This document shows positions 1-7,631 of a DNA stretch of 64,000 nucleotides, piece by piece. Each line of letters starts with the position of its first letter. Position 1 is the first letter of the stretch. Source of the DNA: Oceanicoccus sp. KOV_DT_Chl (GTDB taxonomy: Bacteria > Pseudomonadota > Gammaproteobacteria > Pseudomonadales > Dasaniaceae); assembly GCF_900120175.1 (NCBI RefSeq), contig NZ_FQLF01000004.1, positions 336,676 to 400,675 of the forward strand. The letters are read 5' to 3'. A model generated the notes under the pieces. The model was not told where the DNA came from. It did not search any database and saw only the letters and a list, made by a program, of their open reading frames with translations. A program made the translations under genes and the position numbers.

Positions 1-187
1 TTGCATCGAATCAAAATTAGCTATGGTATTTACGGACTGACAGTCTTATTTAGCTCTCGTACAGCGCGCCCTTGTTCAGAAAGGATGCTGGACTAACGTT
101 GTTGATTATTAGACACGGAAAACAGTACATAAATGCCGTCGAAAGTATCAAAATAACAATATTACGTTTTGGTCACTTAAAAGTTAG

Positions 188-958
188 TTACAGTTGAATT
201 TTAGGGACAGGAATATTCGGGCGTATTTCCAGTAAATCTACAGCAACGCCAGCGGGATAAGACAGGCAGTTAAGTACCGCTTGCGCAACATGCTCCGTTT
301 CCATTCCGGTATCCATAGTAGTGCCGACTTTGTGCCAGGCCTGAATGCCTGCTGTCAGTAAAGCCTCATCCCAACCGCTAGAAAAATCTGTCCAGGCTGC
401 CCCGGGGCGAATACAGGTTACACCAATCCCATCCTCTTGAAGCTCGGTTCGTAAATCGCGAGTGAATCGTTCCACCGCCGCTTTGGTAGCGGCATAAATC
501 GACAGGTGCAGCATCTCGTCGTAATGCCAGGCACTGGCGGAAGAAATATTGATAATACGCGGATTATCCTCACCCCGAAGCAAGGGAATAGAGGTCTGAC
601 AACAAAGCACAGTACCAATAAAGTTCGTATTTATTTGCAAGTGTAAGTCGTCAGCCCGAATACTTTCAACGCTACCTGGACGTGCTACACCGGCATTATT
701 AATCACTCCATTCAAGCTGCCAAAGTGATTCTTTATATGAGCAAATGCATGTTGTAATTGCTTGGCATCAGTCACATCACAAGCAATACCCATCGCACAA
801 TCAGTAGCAAGACCTGAGACCACCTGCTGTAGCTGCTCATCGTTGCGCGCTAACATTCCAATATTGGCGCCTGCCGCAAGCAATGCTTTGCTTATTGCCA
901 AGCCAAACCCTTTAGAGGCACCCGTAATGATATAGGTTTTATTGGTTAGTACTGACAT
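188..958 (-). CDS. Short-chain dehydrogenase/reductase (SDR) family oxidoreductase
   Basis: Classical SDR of about 256 residues, probably an NAD(P)-dependent dehydrogenase or reductase in the cytoplasm; the substrate cannot be told. Seen: an N-terminal Rossmann nucleotide motif TGASKGFG, the NNAG structural motif, a catalytic Ser in INISSAS and the YAATK catalytic Tyr/Lys pair. An upstream in-frame Met at 1009 would add 17 unremarkable residues; the start at 958 is preferred because GGAG lies 7 nt before it and the Rossmann fold begins right after it. It is transcribed divergently from the tandem MarR regulator at 1183, which is the obvious candidate controller. Family assignment is firm, specificity unknown. 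Confidence 0.9.
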   Translation of the reverse strand: MSVLTNKTYIITGASKGFGLAISKALLAAGANIGMLARNDEQLQQVVSGLATDCAMGIACDVTDAKQLQHAFAHIKNHFGSLNGVINNAGVARPGSVESIRADDLHLQINTNFIGTVLCCQTSIPLLRGEDNPRIINISSASAWHYDEMLHLSIYAATKAAVERFTRDLRTELQEDGIGVTCIRPGAAWTDFSSGWDEALLTAGIQAWHKVGTTMDTGMETEHVAQAVLNCLSYPAGVAVDLLEIRPNIPVPKIQL

Positions 959-1055
959 TAGCTGACTCCACACACTGGATTTAGTATTTATTTCTAAGCT
1001 GCTTAGCATATGACAATGTCATGCAATTATGATATCAGCTAGATCTGGCCAGCAG

Positions 1056-1120
1056 ATAGTAAATGCAGCAAGACCAACAAGTCAATTTGTATTGACTGAT
1101 TTTGTACTTGTATTTACTAT
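1056..1120. promoter_or_regulatory. Nested inverted repeats between divergent SDR and MarR genes, candidate operator
   Basis: GTCAAT-TTGT-ATTGAC (1081-1096) is a perfect 6-bp dyad with a 4-bp centre. An outer perfect pair, ATAGTAAAT (1056-1064) and ATTTACTAT (1112-1120), is almost concentric with it. A further palindrome, ATGACA-A-TGTCAT (1010-1022), lies nearer the SDR gene. MarR-type proteins bind such dyads in divergent promoters, so this is inferred to be the operator of the 1183 regulator. Confidence 0.45.
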
Positions 1121-1182
1121 TGGCCAATGAATGATATACAGGCAGTCCACAACCCCCTCGCTGGCACCAGTATCGCTACAAT

Positions 1183-2202
1183 ATGCCGCGACAAATAATT
1201 GAAATATCCAGATATATGCAGACTGAAATAATGCAGTCACTTATTCAACAGTGCGGCCATAAGGGGTTAAGGCTAAGCTTTGAGCCCTTTATTAGTTTAG
1301 TGGATAAAAACGGGTGCCGACCAAGTGAACTCGCCACTTTATTAAATATCAGTAAGCAAGCCTGTAACCAGAGTATTAACGAGATAGAAATTAAAGGGTA
1401 TCTATATCGTCAGCCAGACCCAGCAGATGGCCGCGGAAAAATTCTTAAGTTAACGCCACAAGGTATACGCCTAAAAAAAGATGGCATGGCGGCAGCCGCT
1501 GCATTGCAGCAGCAGTTTGCAAATCATCTTGGGCAACAGGCAATAAGTGAATTAACCCATATCCTGTTCATGCTGATGACAAGCCTGGGTATTGACCAAC
1601 AACGCATTAGCGGACGTCAACACAATACCCCTGCTATTCTTGCAACGTTATTACCCGGCTTAAGTAACCATATTATGCAACGGCTGATGCAGCTGACCAT
1701 AGAACAAGGGCATCCACAATTAAAATTATCACACGGCCAGGTGTTCACTTTAATTAGTAATGGTGGCCGCCGTATTCAAGATATTGCTGCCATCAACAAT
1801 GTCAGTAAACAATCAATTAGTGCAATAGCAGCGGAGCTGGTTACATTAGGCTACATCCAACGCATCACACTCCCTCACGATGCAAGACAACAGCTATTAA
1901 CACTGACAACCCAAGGCGAATTGCTGATAGAAGATTCAGTACAGTCAGTCAAAGAATTAGAGCAGGATTTTATTGATATTTTGGGTAACAAAAATTTTAT
2001 AAAATTAAAGTCATTAGTCGCTAATTTACATAAGGCCCTGAACATAGAGCCGACGCGTTACAGTGATAACAGCGCACTATTAGCCTTAGCGGCAAAGCTT
2101 AGACATCAATTAAGCGCTGACGATTGTTTAAGACTGGCGCAGTTGCTTAGCCAACAAGACGCTGCCACAACACACGCTATTAAAGCTACCGCTCCACATT
2201 AA
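1183..2202 (+). CDS. Tandem-domain MarR-family transcriptional regulator
   Basis: A 339-residue protein with two consecutive MarR-like winged-helix units. The first (about residues 30-120) contains SELATLLNISKQACNQ as recognition region and a DPADGRGK wing; the second (about 170-265) contains DIAAINNVSKQSISA and a PHDARQQ wing. Ordinary MarR proteins are about 140-160 residues and dimerise; here the two DNA-binding halves appear fused into one chain. No clear ribosome-binding site precedes the ATG, so the start is approximate. The neighbours are a divergent SDR gene and a co-directional membrane hydroxylase 23 bp downstream, suggesting it controls a small lipid or aromatic metabolism locus. 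Ligand unknown. Confidence 0.8.
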   Translation: MPRQIIEISRYMQTEIMQSLIQQCGHKGLRLSFEPFISLVDKNGCRPSELATLLNISKQACNQSINEIEIKGYLYRQPDPADGRGKILKLTPQGIRLKKDGMAAAAALQQQFANHLGQQAISELTHILFMLMTSLGIDQQRISGRQHNTPAILATLLPGLSNHIMQRLMQLTIEQGHPQLKLSHGQVFTLISNGGRRIQDIAAINNVSKQSISAIAAELVTLGYIQRITLPHDARQQLLTLTTQGELLIEDSVQSVKELEQDFIDILGNKNFIKLKSLVANLHKALNIEPTRYSDNSALLALAAKLRHQLSADDCLRLAQLLSQQDAATTHAIKATAPH

Positions 2203-2225
2203 AAATAAAGGGTGAAAATACAACT

Positions 2226-2927
2226 ATGAATTATGACTGGCTTGCAACCCTTTGTTTTGTTATACCGCTAATAGCAATCACAATGATTGGACGTACCCTG
2301 TTGTTTTCTATTCCCGCATTAGCAAACACGCGGCAATTGAATCATGCGGAAGATAAAAAGCGTAAAGCGCAGGAGAAATACCCCCCTATTATTAAAAGGA
2401 ATAATCTTATCGGCCTTGTTAGCAACCTGATCTTTTTTATTGCTGTTACGCCTTTTTTTGTCACCCTGCAAACGCAGTCAGTAACAAAAATCTTAATCGA
2501 TTCTGTTTTAATACTAATGATTTATGATTTTTTTTATTACCTAATGCACCGCTTTCTGTTTCACGGCCAAGGTTATTTTCGGCGGGTACACGCCTTACAT
2601 CACCAGGCTCGTAGCCCCACCACCCATATCGATGCCTATTACGTACATCCAGTGGAAACGTTTATGGGGATAGCGTTATTTATGTTGACTATTGTAGGCT
2701 TGGGTCTCTTTCTAGGCCCGTATCACTCAGCAACGCTGGTGATTGTTTTTTTGATTTTCACTCAGCTCAATACAGTCAACCACACCCATGTTGATCTGCA
2801 GTATTTTCCATTTAAAACGCTCAGCTGGATTACAGCAAAACATTCGGTACATCACGAAAACATGCACAAAGGGAATTACGCAACTATCACATTGCTGTAC
2901 GACAAATTATTCGGAACGTTTGAATAG
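2226..2927 (+). CDS. Sterol desaturase / fatty acid hydroxylase superfamily membrane protein
   Basis: A 233-residue integral membrane protein with several hydrophobic segments and the histidine clusters expected of the di-iron fatty acid hydroxylase superfamily: HRFLFH (HX4H), HALHH (HX2HH), an HTHVD segment and HSVHHENMH near the C-terminus. Members hydroxylate or desaturate lipids, sterols or carotenoids with a non-haem di-iron centre. The substrate here is not evident. It follows the tandem MarR regulator by 23 bp and is likely co-transcribed with it. It converges on csrA with no clear terminator between them. Confidence 0.85.
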   Translation: MNYDWLATLCFVIPLIAITMIGRTLLFSIPALANTRQLNHAEDKKRKAQEKYPPIIKRNNLIGLVSNLIFFIAVTPFFVTLQTQSVTKILIDSVLILMIYDFFYYLMHRFLFHGQGYFRRVHALHHQARSPTTHIDAYYVHPVETFMGIALFMLTIVGLGLFLGPYHSATLVIVFLIFTQLNTVNHTHVDLQYFPFKTLSWITAKHSVHHENMHKGNYATITLLYDKLFGTFE

Positions 2928-3015
2928 CCGGACGGGTTGATACGAATGATCAAATAAAATAAAACAGAAAGGTTTTGGCAGGGGCAGCAATATGGCTATA
3001 CCCCCGTCGCTTTAA

Positions 3016-3219
3016 TTAGCGGTTACCACTGGCCTCGCCAGCTACACCTGCCATTTTTTCTTGCTGAATACGTTGATAGATCTCCTCGCGGTGAACCTCA
3101 ACTTCTCTAGGAGCAGCAATCCCCAATCGAACCTGGTTACCCTGTACTTCAAGGACAGTGATTTTAACATCGTCTCCGATAATCACAGTTTCACCAATTC
3201 TTCTCGTTAGTATTAACAC
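3016..3219 (-). CDS. csrA: Carbon storage regulator CsrA/RsmA
   Basis: A 67-residue protein with the CsrA fold: it begins [10 protein letters not shown], continues with [17 protein letters not shown] and carries [13 protein letters not shown], the region with the conserved RNA-binding residues L4, R6 and R44. CsrA dimers bind GGA motifs in mRNA leaders and change translation or stability of carbon storage, motility, biofilm and virulence transcripts. The start is a GTG preceded by AGAGGG. It lies downstream of luxR in the same orientation, and a lux-box-like dyad identical in its half-sites to the luxI promoter box sits 80 bp upstream of its start, suggesting quorum-sensing control of csrA transcription. 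Confidence 0.95.
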   Translation of the reverse strand: MLILTRRIGETVIIGDDVKITVLEVQGNQVRLGIAAPREVEVHREEIYQRIQQEKMAGVAGEASGNR

Positions 3220-3298
3220 GGCACCCTCTTTACATAAATTTACAAAGCAGAAATTACTATTATTCTACAACGATAGTGGCAGGCTTTAAATATATAAC

Positions 3299-3318
3299 AA
3301 CTACCTAGAGGGGTAGTT
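3299..3318. promoter_or_regulatory. Lux-box-like operator upstream of csrA
   Basis: AACTACC-TAGAGG-GGTAGTT is a perfect 7-bp inverted repeat with a 6-bp centre. It fits the NNCT-N12-AGNN form known for LasR/RhlR/LuxR sites and has exactly the same half-sites as the box at 4185-4204. It lies just past the luxR stop codon and 80 bp before the csrA start. A weak terminator for luxR is the alternative, but on that strand it is not followed by a T-run. Confidence 0.6.
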
Positions 3319-3319
3319 T

Positions 3320-4159
3320 TTACAAAAAATGTTGGTTTCGTGCAAGCCTAGCCAGCTGATGACCCGAAACCTTAGGAAGATTAAATTTCTTTCTGATATT
3401 CTTTAAATGCACTTTGATGTTATCAACAGTACAACTTTTAAGTTCAGCAATCTGTTTTTGGCCAGCACTGGGGTTTTCAAAAAATAACCTTAATACCTCC
3501 GCTTCAGCTTTACTCAAAGACGGCGATTTAATATCAGCCGGGTTTTGCCCCGCGTCTTTACAAGACTCACAGTCATATAAAGAGTTAATTATGTCCCCCA
3601 ACAATAAAGCACCTGCCCTAACCTCACGCCAATCGACTTTGTTGCTTGTATTCTCAGGCGTAGCAAAACTTAAATCGCTGATATAAATATCATTGGCAAT
3701 TTGCAGAAAAATACCGCTATAGATACCGTGCTGTGCGGCTTCAGAATACACATTCATCGCCCGTTGCAAGTATTCCTTCTCGCCTAGATTGTCCACATTA
3801 ATCGGTTTGGCCAGCGCTTTATCGATCAGTTCCGACCAATAGCCATGGTCAATATATTCAGGTGAATCCGAATCGCTGGTGAAGCGGATAACGGGATCAA
3901 ACAGATAATGACGCTCAGCAATATAACGTGAGTCCCATGCCACCGGAAAATTACTCAAATAAAAGCCCGGTGAAATCATCGAGTTAATCGCCATGCCCTT
4001 CAAGCGAAAAGCAAACCGATAGTATCGAAACCCCAGTGAAGCTGCTGCACGCTCAATGGTCTGTTGTAAGCGATTGATACATTCCGGGTCATTCGCACCT
4101 CTGGTGCAGCCGCCAGGCGCAATATCCTCAACAATCAGATCTATAAACTGGCTCTTCAC
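3320..4159 (-). CDS. LuxR-family quorum-sensing transcriptional regulator (autoinducer-binding)
   Basis: About 279 residues: an N-terminal acyl-homoserine-lactone-binding domain and a C-terminal LuxR helix-turn-helix. Conserved ligand-pocket residues are visible as W-x3-Y (about W75, Y79), the DP pair nine residues on (D88, P89) and a Gly near 145. The HTH has LSKAEAEVLRL and the recognition stretch TVDNIKVHLKNIRKKF. The GTG at 4159 is chosen because TAGGAG precedes it by 5 nt; an upstream GTG at 4177 is possible. Divergent from its cognate luxI-type gene, with a lux-box dyad in the shared 109-bp region. The loop after the DP pair is about five residues longer than usual, so the ligand could be atypical. 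Confidence 0.88.
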   Translation of the reverse strand: MKSQFIDLIVEDIAPGGCTRGANDPECINRLQQTIERAAASLGFRYYRFAFRLKGMAINSMISPGFYLSNFPVAWDSRYIAERHYLFDPVIRFTSDSDSPEYIDHGYWSELIDKALAKPINVDNLGEKEYLQRAMNVYSEAAQHGIYSGIFLQIANDIYISDLSFATPENTSNKVDWREVRAGALLLGDIINSLYDCESCKDAGQNPADIKSPSLSKAEAEVLRLFFENPSAGQKQIAELKSCTVDNIKVHLKNIRKKFNLPKVSGHQLARLARNQHFL

Positions 4160-4184
4160 GCCCACTCCTACCCGCACAACACCA

Positions 4185-4204
4185 AACTACCCCAAAAGGT
4201 AGTT
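4185..4204. promoter_or_regulatory. Lux-box-like operator in luxR/luxI divergent promoter
   Basis: AACTACC-CCAAAA-GGTAGTT; adding one flanking base on each side gives a perfect 8-bp inverted repeat with a 6-bp centre. It fits NNCT-N12-AGNN. It is 64 bp upstream of the luxI start and 25 bp upstream of the preferred luxR start, the usual place for positive autoinduction of luxI and possible autoregulation of luxR. A plausible -10 region (around TAACTT, 4224-4229) lies one helical promoter length downstream. Confidence 0.7.
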
Positions 4205-4268
4205 TTATTCTTCGCCAATAGCTTAACTTAAATGGGCTCAATTCTGAGCAATCATTTAAGGAGTTACT

Positions 4269-4949
4269 ATGAAGCACTTACAAACCCGGCTCTACATCGC
4301 AACCCAAACCCCCGTTCACCTTAAACAACAATACGGCCAACTTCGCTATCAATGCTTTGACCCTGATGATCCCTATGTGAATATGAACCATCAACAGCAA
4401 ATAGAGTTAGATCACTTCGATCAACAGCCATCAACCATTTATATCATGATAACTGAAACCACTGCCAAAGGTCAGGACTCCCTTATCAGTGCCGTTAGAT
4501 TTTTACCCACAATCTACGATTATGAACTGGAAGCTAGTAGCTATCAGTACCTGACACATGGTACCAAGCTGCCAAAATCACCGACTATTTGGGAGAGCTC
4601 TCGCTGGGTCGGTAAAAGCAGCCGCACCCGGCTAGGACAACTCAGCACCGGCCTACTTAGCGTTGCAATGTATGAATTAGCGCAACAGAAAGCATTCAGT
4701 GCGATTATTGGCGTAATTACTAGTAAGGCAAAACGCTGGATGAATGCCAGGGAACTGAACACCAGGCAGACGTCCGAACTGTATCGTAGCGAGCGGGATA
4801 ATACCGACTTAATGATTCAGACAACAACAATTGATATTTCAATGTATCAAATGGGCATGACAATGTTGCAATCAGCCATGGGCAACAAAGTTGAACTCAT
4901 CAGAACGCTGGCAGTCCAGGATGACTACCTTGAAGAAGGCGTGGTATAG
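4269..4949 (+). CDS. LuxI-family acyl-homoserine lactone synthase
   Basis: A 226-residue autoinducer synthase that should make an acyl-homoserine lactone from S-adenosylmethionine and an acyl-ACP (or acyl-CoA). Family residues are present: R26-x3-F30, the E-x-D-x-x-D stretch ELDHFD (D48, D51), the Arg of AVRFLPT, and WESSRW with the catalytic-face Glu and Arg. The usual Trp six residues after the F is replaced by Tyr36. AAGGAG lies 5 nt before the ATG. Divergent from the LuxR-type receptor with a lux-box dyad between them, so positive feedback is likely. A hairpin follows the stop codon. Acyl chain length cannot be predicted. Confidence 0.9.
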   Translation: MKHLQTRLYIATQTPVHLKQQYGQLRYQCFDPDDPYVNMNHQQQIELDHFDQQPSTIYIMITETTAKGQDSLISAVRFLPTIYDYELEASSYQYLTHGTKLPKSPTIWESSRWVGKSSRTRLGQLSTGLLSVAMYELAQQKAFSAIIGVITSKAKRWMNARELNTRQTSELYRSERDNTDLMIQTTTIDISMYQMGMTMLQSAMGNKVELIRTLAVQDDYLEEGVV

Positions 4950-4957
4950 GCACTCGC

Positions 4958-4990
4958 CAGAGCAATGCTCAACGACTGACCATTGCTCTG
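4958..4990 (+). terminator. Hairpin after luxI, possible terminator
   Basis: CAGAGCAATG (4958-4967) and CATTGCTCTG (4981-4990) form a perfect 10-bp stem nine bases after the luxI stop. It is followed by a C-run and AAAAAT rather than a T-tract, so intrinsic termination is uncertain; it could instead protect the mRNA 3' end. Confidence 0.4.
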
Positions 4991-5126
4991 CCCCCCCTAA
5001 AAATCCGCTGGCCAACTCTACAATTAGAAACCGACAAATTAATTAATAGATGTTAAGAAGACAGGCTCAGCTGCACCGTGCATCATTCATGATTGATATT
5101 GCGATAATACTTTAAAGGGAATACAC

Positions 5127-5602
5127 ATGAGCGAACAACCCATCAAGCCCTATAGCGCCAAACAAGAAAAATTCGGGACTTGGATTATTAATAAAATCGG
5201 CCGCTGGCAAACAACTATTTATGAACTTACAGGTGGCCGGGTATGGAACAAATTTCTGGGCTCGCCCGTCGCAATCCTTACTACCGTCGGCCGCAAAAGT
5301 GGTATTGAAAGAAAAATCCCGCTGCTATTTTTAATGCACGGCGAAGAAGTGGTCATGACAGCATCCAAAGGGGCATGTCAAAATTACCCCTGTGGTACTT
5401 CAACTTAAAAGCCAAGCCGGAAGCTCAAATTCAAATTGGCAGCGTTAAAAAAACCTACACCATGCGCGAAGCCAATGAGCAAGAAGAACAATTACTATGG
5501 CCGCAACTGGAAGATATGTATGCAGACTATAAAGAGTATCGCGCGCGCACCGAGGGCGTACGCAGAATACCGGTACTTATTTTTACCCCTTTAGGCACTT
5601 AG
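5127..5602 (+). pseudogene. Deazaflavin-dependent nitroreductase-family protein, frameshifted
   Basis: Reads as one protein of about 158 residues split into two frames. The first part contains VAILTTVGRKSGIERKIPLLFL and VVMTASKG; the second, beginning in the other frame, contains LPLWYFNLKAKPEAQIQIG and a C-terminal RRIPVLIFTPL. Together these match the F420-dependent nitroreductase/DUF385 fold, which binds a deazaflavin or related cofactor; few gammaproteobacteria make F420, so the true cofactor is uncertain. The break is at GGGG (about 5370-5373), where one extra G would restore PLWYFNLK to the frame. AAGGGA precedes the ATG. Because many neighbours carry the same kind of break, a sequence error is as likely as real inactivation. 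Confidence 0.7.
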
Positions 5603-5794
5603 AGTAAGAAATCTGACGCGAGCAGCTGATGTCATGCTGTTTGCAATGAGTTAGCCTATGTGCATCACCCTCAGCCTAAAGCAACTTACGCCGCCACAGC
5701 TGTGGGGATTGCCAGGCTCACCCGGACAGCAGGCTGAAAACGACCAAAAACAATAACTTATTGCAGCTTTTTAACCCTGTCACGATGTCTTTTC

Positions 5795-5822
5795 TTGACA
5801 CTTCGAATGCACCCATTAGAAT
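5795..5822 (+). promoter_or_regulatory. Sigma70 promoter of the tRNA Gly-Cys-Leu cluster
   Basis: TTGACA (5795-5800), a 16-bp spacer and TAGAAT (5817-5822) give a near-consensus sigma70 promoter about 70 bp before the first tRNA, on the same strand as all three tRNAs. Confidence 0.65.
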
Positions 5823-5890
5823 AGGCGCTCTTTTCGGGAAGGCCACAGGCAATACGCCAAGCCAAACCAGAAAGACTTGTTATAGATTAA

Positions 5891-5966
5891 GCGGGAATAG
5901 CTCAGTTGGTAGAGCGGTACCTTGCCAAGGTACAGGTCGCCAGTTCGAACCTGGTTTCCCGCTCCA
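5891..5966 (+). tRNA. tRNA-Gly(GCC)
   Basis: A 76-nt cloverleaf with encoded CCA. The acceptor GCGGGAA pairs with TTCCCGC, the D-loop has CTCAGTTGGTAGAG, the T-arm has GTTCGAAC and the anticodon loop CTTGCCA gives GCC, reading GGC/GGU glycine codons. It is the first of three co-directional tRNAs in the same order as E. coli glyW-cysT-leuZ. Confidence 0.97.
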
Positions 5967-6017
5967 ATAATTAACAAGCGCAGTAAAGGCACCGTTAAGT
6001 TGCCAGAGTAAGATCAA

Positions 6018-6091
6018 GGCGCGGTGGCAGAGTGGTCATGCAGCTGACTGCAACTCAGTGTACGCCGGTTCGATTCCGACCCGCGCCTCCA
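6018..6091 (+). tRNA. tRNA-Cys(GCA)
   Basis: A 74-nt cloverleaf with encoded CCA. The acceptor GGCGCGG pairs with CCGCGCC, the T-arm has GGTTCGATTCC and the anticodon loop CTGCAAC gives GCA for cysteine. It lies 51 bp after tRNA-Gly in the same transcript direction. Confidence 0.97.
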
Positions 6092-6152
6092 TTTACTGAC
6101 TGACCGCTCAGTAAATAACACGGCTACCGCCGTGTATAAACAACCCCTCGAT

Positions 6153-6239
6153 GCCCGGGTGGTGAAATCGGTAGACACACAAGACTTAAAATCTTGCGCT
6201 TGCAAGAGCGTGCCGGTTCAAGTCCGGCCCCGGGCACCA
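6153..6239 (+). tRNA. tRNA-Leu(UAA)
   Basis: An 87-nt class II tRNA with a long variable arm and encoded CCA. The acceptor GCCCGGG pairs with CCCGGGC and the anticodon loop contains TAA, reading UUA/UUG leucine codons. Its 3' end (CAAGTCCGGCCCCGGGCA) is repeated with one mismatch about 160 bp downstream, the usual trace of integration into a tRNA gene. Confidence 0.97.
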
Positions 6240-7039
6240 CTTAATTCTCACAGTTTAAATCCCCTCCTCCACACAACTTAGTACTGCGATACTAGGACTT
6301 GAATCGGTGAGGTTCACAAATTGCGCAGGCAATTTGGACGAGGAGCAAAGCGACGATGCCCCGCAGGGGTGAAAACAGCCCTTAGGTTGTTTTTATCAAC
6401 TCCGGCCCCGGGCAAAACTTTCCAGATTAGTGCTCACTAACATAATGTTTTATGTAGACCCAATGTAGACAGGGCTGACATAAACAAACATCCTTCAGAA
6501 TCCAAAAATCAACCCTGTACACCTTCAGCTAAACCCTCCAAAAGCTTGATATCACAAGCCCGTAACTGTTCGCGCCATTACCCAAAGCCGCCATCAGATA
6601 TTCAATCAAGGCCCTACCCAACAGACAGCACCAGTTTTTGCCCTTTTTCACTCCAGATCAGTAGCCTACGGCCTTATATCACTGGATATGGTTAACTTAA
6701 GTGTTTGATTTAACAAGAATCTGATTTATGATCAAGGGAATGGATTTGGATAATAAGAATAGAAATAAGGCTCACTATCTAAGCACACACTCCCCTTCCA
6801 TTTTAATAACACATTGATTTCTGATGGTTTTTCTCAGCGCTTTATTTTTTTGGTTCCGGGATAATGCGCCATTGAGATATAGCGACTGGGGCTTATGAAT
6901 AAACTGTTATGAGTGCGGGTAGCCCAAGATGCTTCATTATTCGTAGCTTCCGCGCAGATATAAATCAACGAAAAACTAGAGATTCATAAAAATTATTATA
7001 ATTTAAAAAAATCATTTAATATTACAAGGAGTACTACCC
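6240..7039. other. Gene-free region after tRNA-Leu with structured repeats
   Basis: No convincing gene in 800 bp. Seen: a perfect hairpin CAAATTGC-GCAG-GCAATTTG (6317-6336), a CCCC-GCA-GGGG hairpin (6359-6369), the tRNA-Leu 3'-end copy (6397-6414), and two ATGTAGAC direct repeats 11 bp apart (6452-6459 and 6463-6470). The last 100 bp before the PEP-CTERM gene are very AT-rich and probably hold its promoter. The layout suggests a remnant of an integrated element. Confidence 0.5.
6397..6414 (+). repeat. Duplicated tRNA-Leu 3' end, candidate att site remnant
   Basis: CAACTCCGGCCCCGGGCA matches the tRNA-Leu 3' segment at 6219-6236 in 17 of 18 positions and in the same orientation. Integrases of the tyrosine family commonly recombine in tRNA 3' ends and leave such copies. 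No integrase gene is present between or near the copies, so this would be a scar. Confidence 0.55.
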
Positions 7040-7576
7040 ATGCTGAAACAAACCCTCGTATTAGCGACTCTGGCATTGTCTTTGTCAGCTAATGCTACTC
7101 TTATCACTATTGAACACAATATTACTAATCTTCCATATAGTGGTTACGTCCCAATTGATCTCGATGCTGACGGGAATACTGACATAAACCTCGCGTCAAA
7201 CCGTTATGCAAATGTATTTAACTTAGATACAAGATTCAGCAGGTCATACTCACTAATTGGCGATGAAATTAACGCTGATACTGAATGGTGGTCAGGAAAT
7301 TATTGGCCTAGCCCTAACGGTTATGTACAGGATGACCTTTTATATCTAGCTGTGCGTAATACAACCATTGGGGACTATTTTGGTTACATGACCTATGACT
7401 ATTACTCAGCATCGAATACTGTCTCTCTTAGGTCTTTCACATATGATAATTCTGGATTACCTATAATTGTCGGCGCAAGTGCCGTTCCAGAACCATCTAC
7501 AATTGCACTTCTTTGTGTAGGGCTCTTAGGCCTAGGATGGAGAAGAGGGAATAGCTTTACCAACAGCAACTCATAA
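7040..7576 (+). CDS. PEP-CTERM sorting-domain protein, secreted, function unknown
   Basis: 178 residues: a Sec signal peptide (MLKQTLVLATLALSLSANA), a polar Tyr/Asn-rich body, and a C-terminal PEP-CTERM signal with VPEPSTIALL, a hydrophobic helix and an Arg cluster (GWRRGN). Such proteins are exported and processed by an exosortase, often for exopolysaccharide-associated surface display; no exosortase is in this window. AAGGAG lies 9-10 nt before the ATG. The stop codon TAA sits inside the first bases of an attC-like hairpin, as in integron cassettes, and an IS element begins 55 bp further on. A second PEP-CTERM gene follows the IS. Confidence 0.8.
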   Translation: MLKQTLVLATLALSLSANATLITIEHNITNLPYSGYVPIDLDADGNTDINLASNRYANVFNLDTRFSRSYSLIGDEINADTEWWSGNYWPSPNGYVQDDLLYLAVRNTTIGDYFGYMTYDYYSASNTVSLRSFTYDNSGLPIIVGASAVPEPSTIALLCVGLLGLGWRRGNSFTNSNS

Positions 7577-7631
7577 CAAAAAAGCGCAAGCGGGACAAAG
7601 TGCTGCGCACTTCGCCCCTTCGCTTGGCGTT
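7571..7631 (+). repeat. attC-like imperfect hairpin, interrupted at its 3' core by an IS
   Basis: The segment starts CATAAC and ends GGCGTT, with an internal hairpin AAGTGC-TGC-GCACTT (7598-7612) and an outer pair CAAGCG (7587-7592) with CGCTTG (7621-7626). This is the shape of an integron attC site (R'', L'', stem, L', R'). Joining GTT to the bases after the IS (AAGT, 9396-9399) gives GTTAAGT, matching the GTTRRRY core. No integron integrase is in the window and no upstream attC was found, so this stays a candidate. Confidence 0.45.

Noticed and set aside
3299..3318. Reading the dyad after luxR as an intrinsic terminator
   Set aside because: On the luxR strand the stem is not followed by a T-tract, and its half-sites equal those of the luxI promoter dyad, which a terminator would not explain.
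3414..3686. 90-codon open frame on the plus strand
   Set aside because: Lies wholly inside luxR on the other strand and has no ribosome-binding site; shadow frame.
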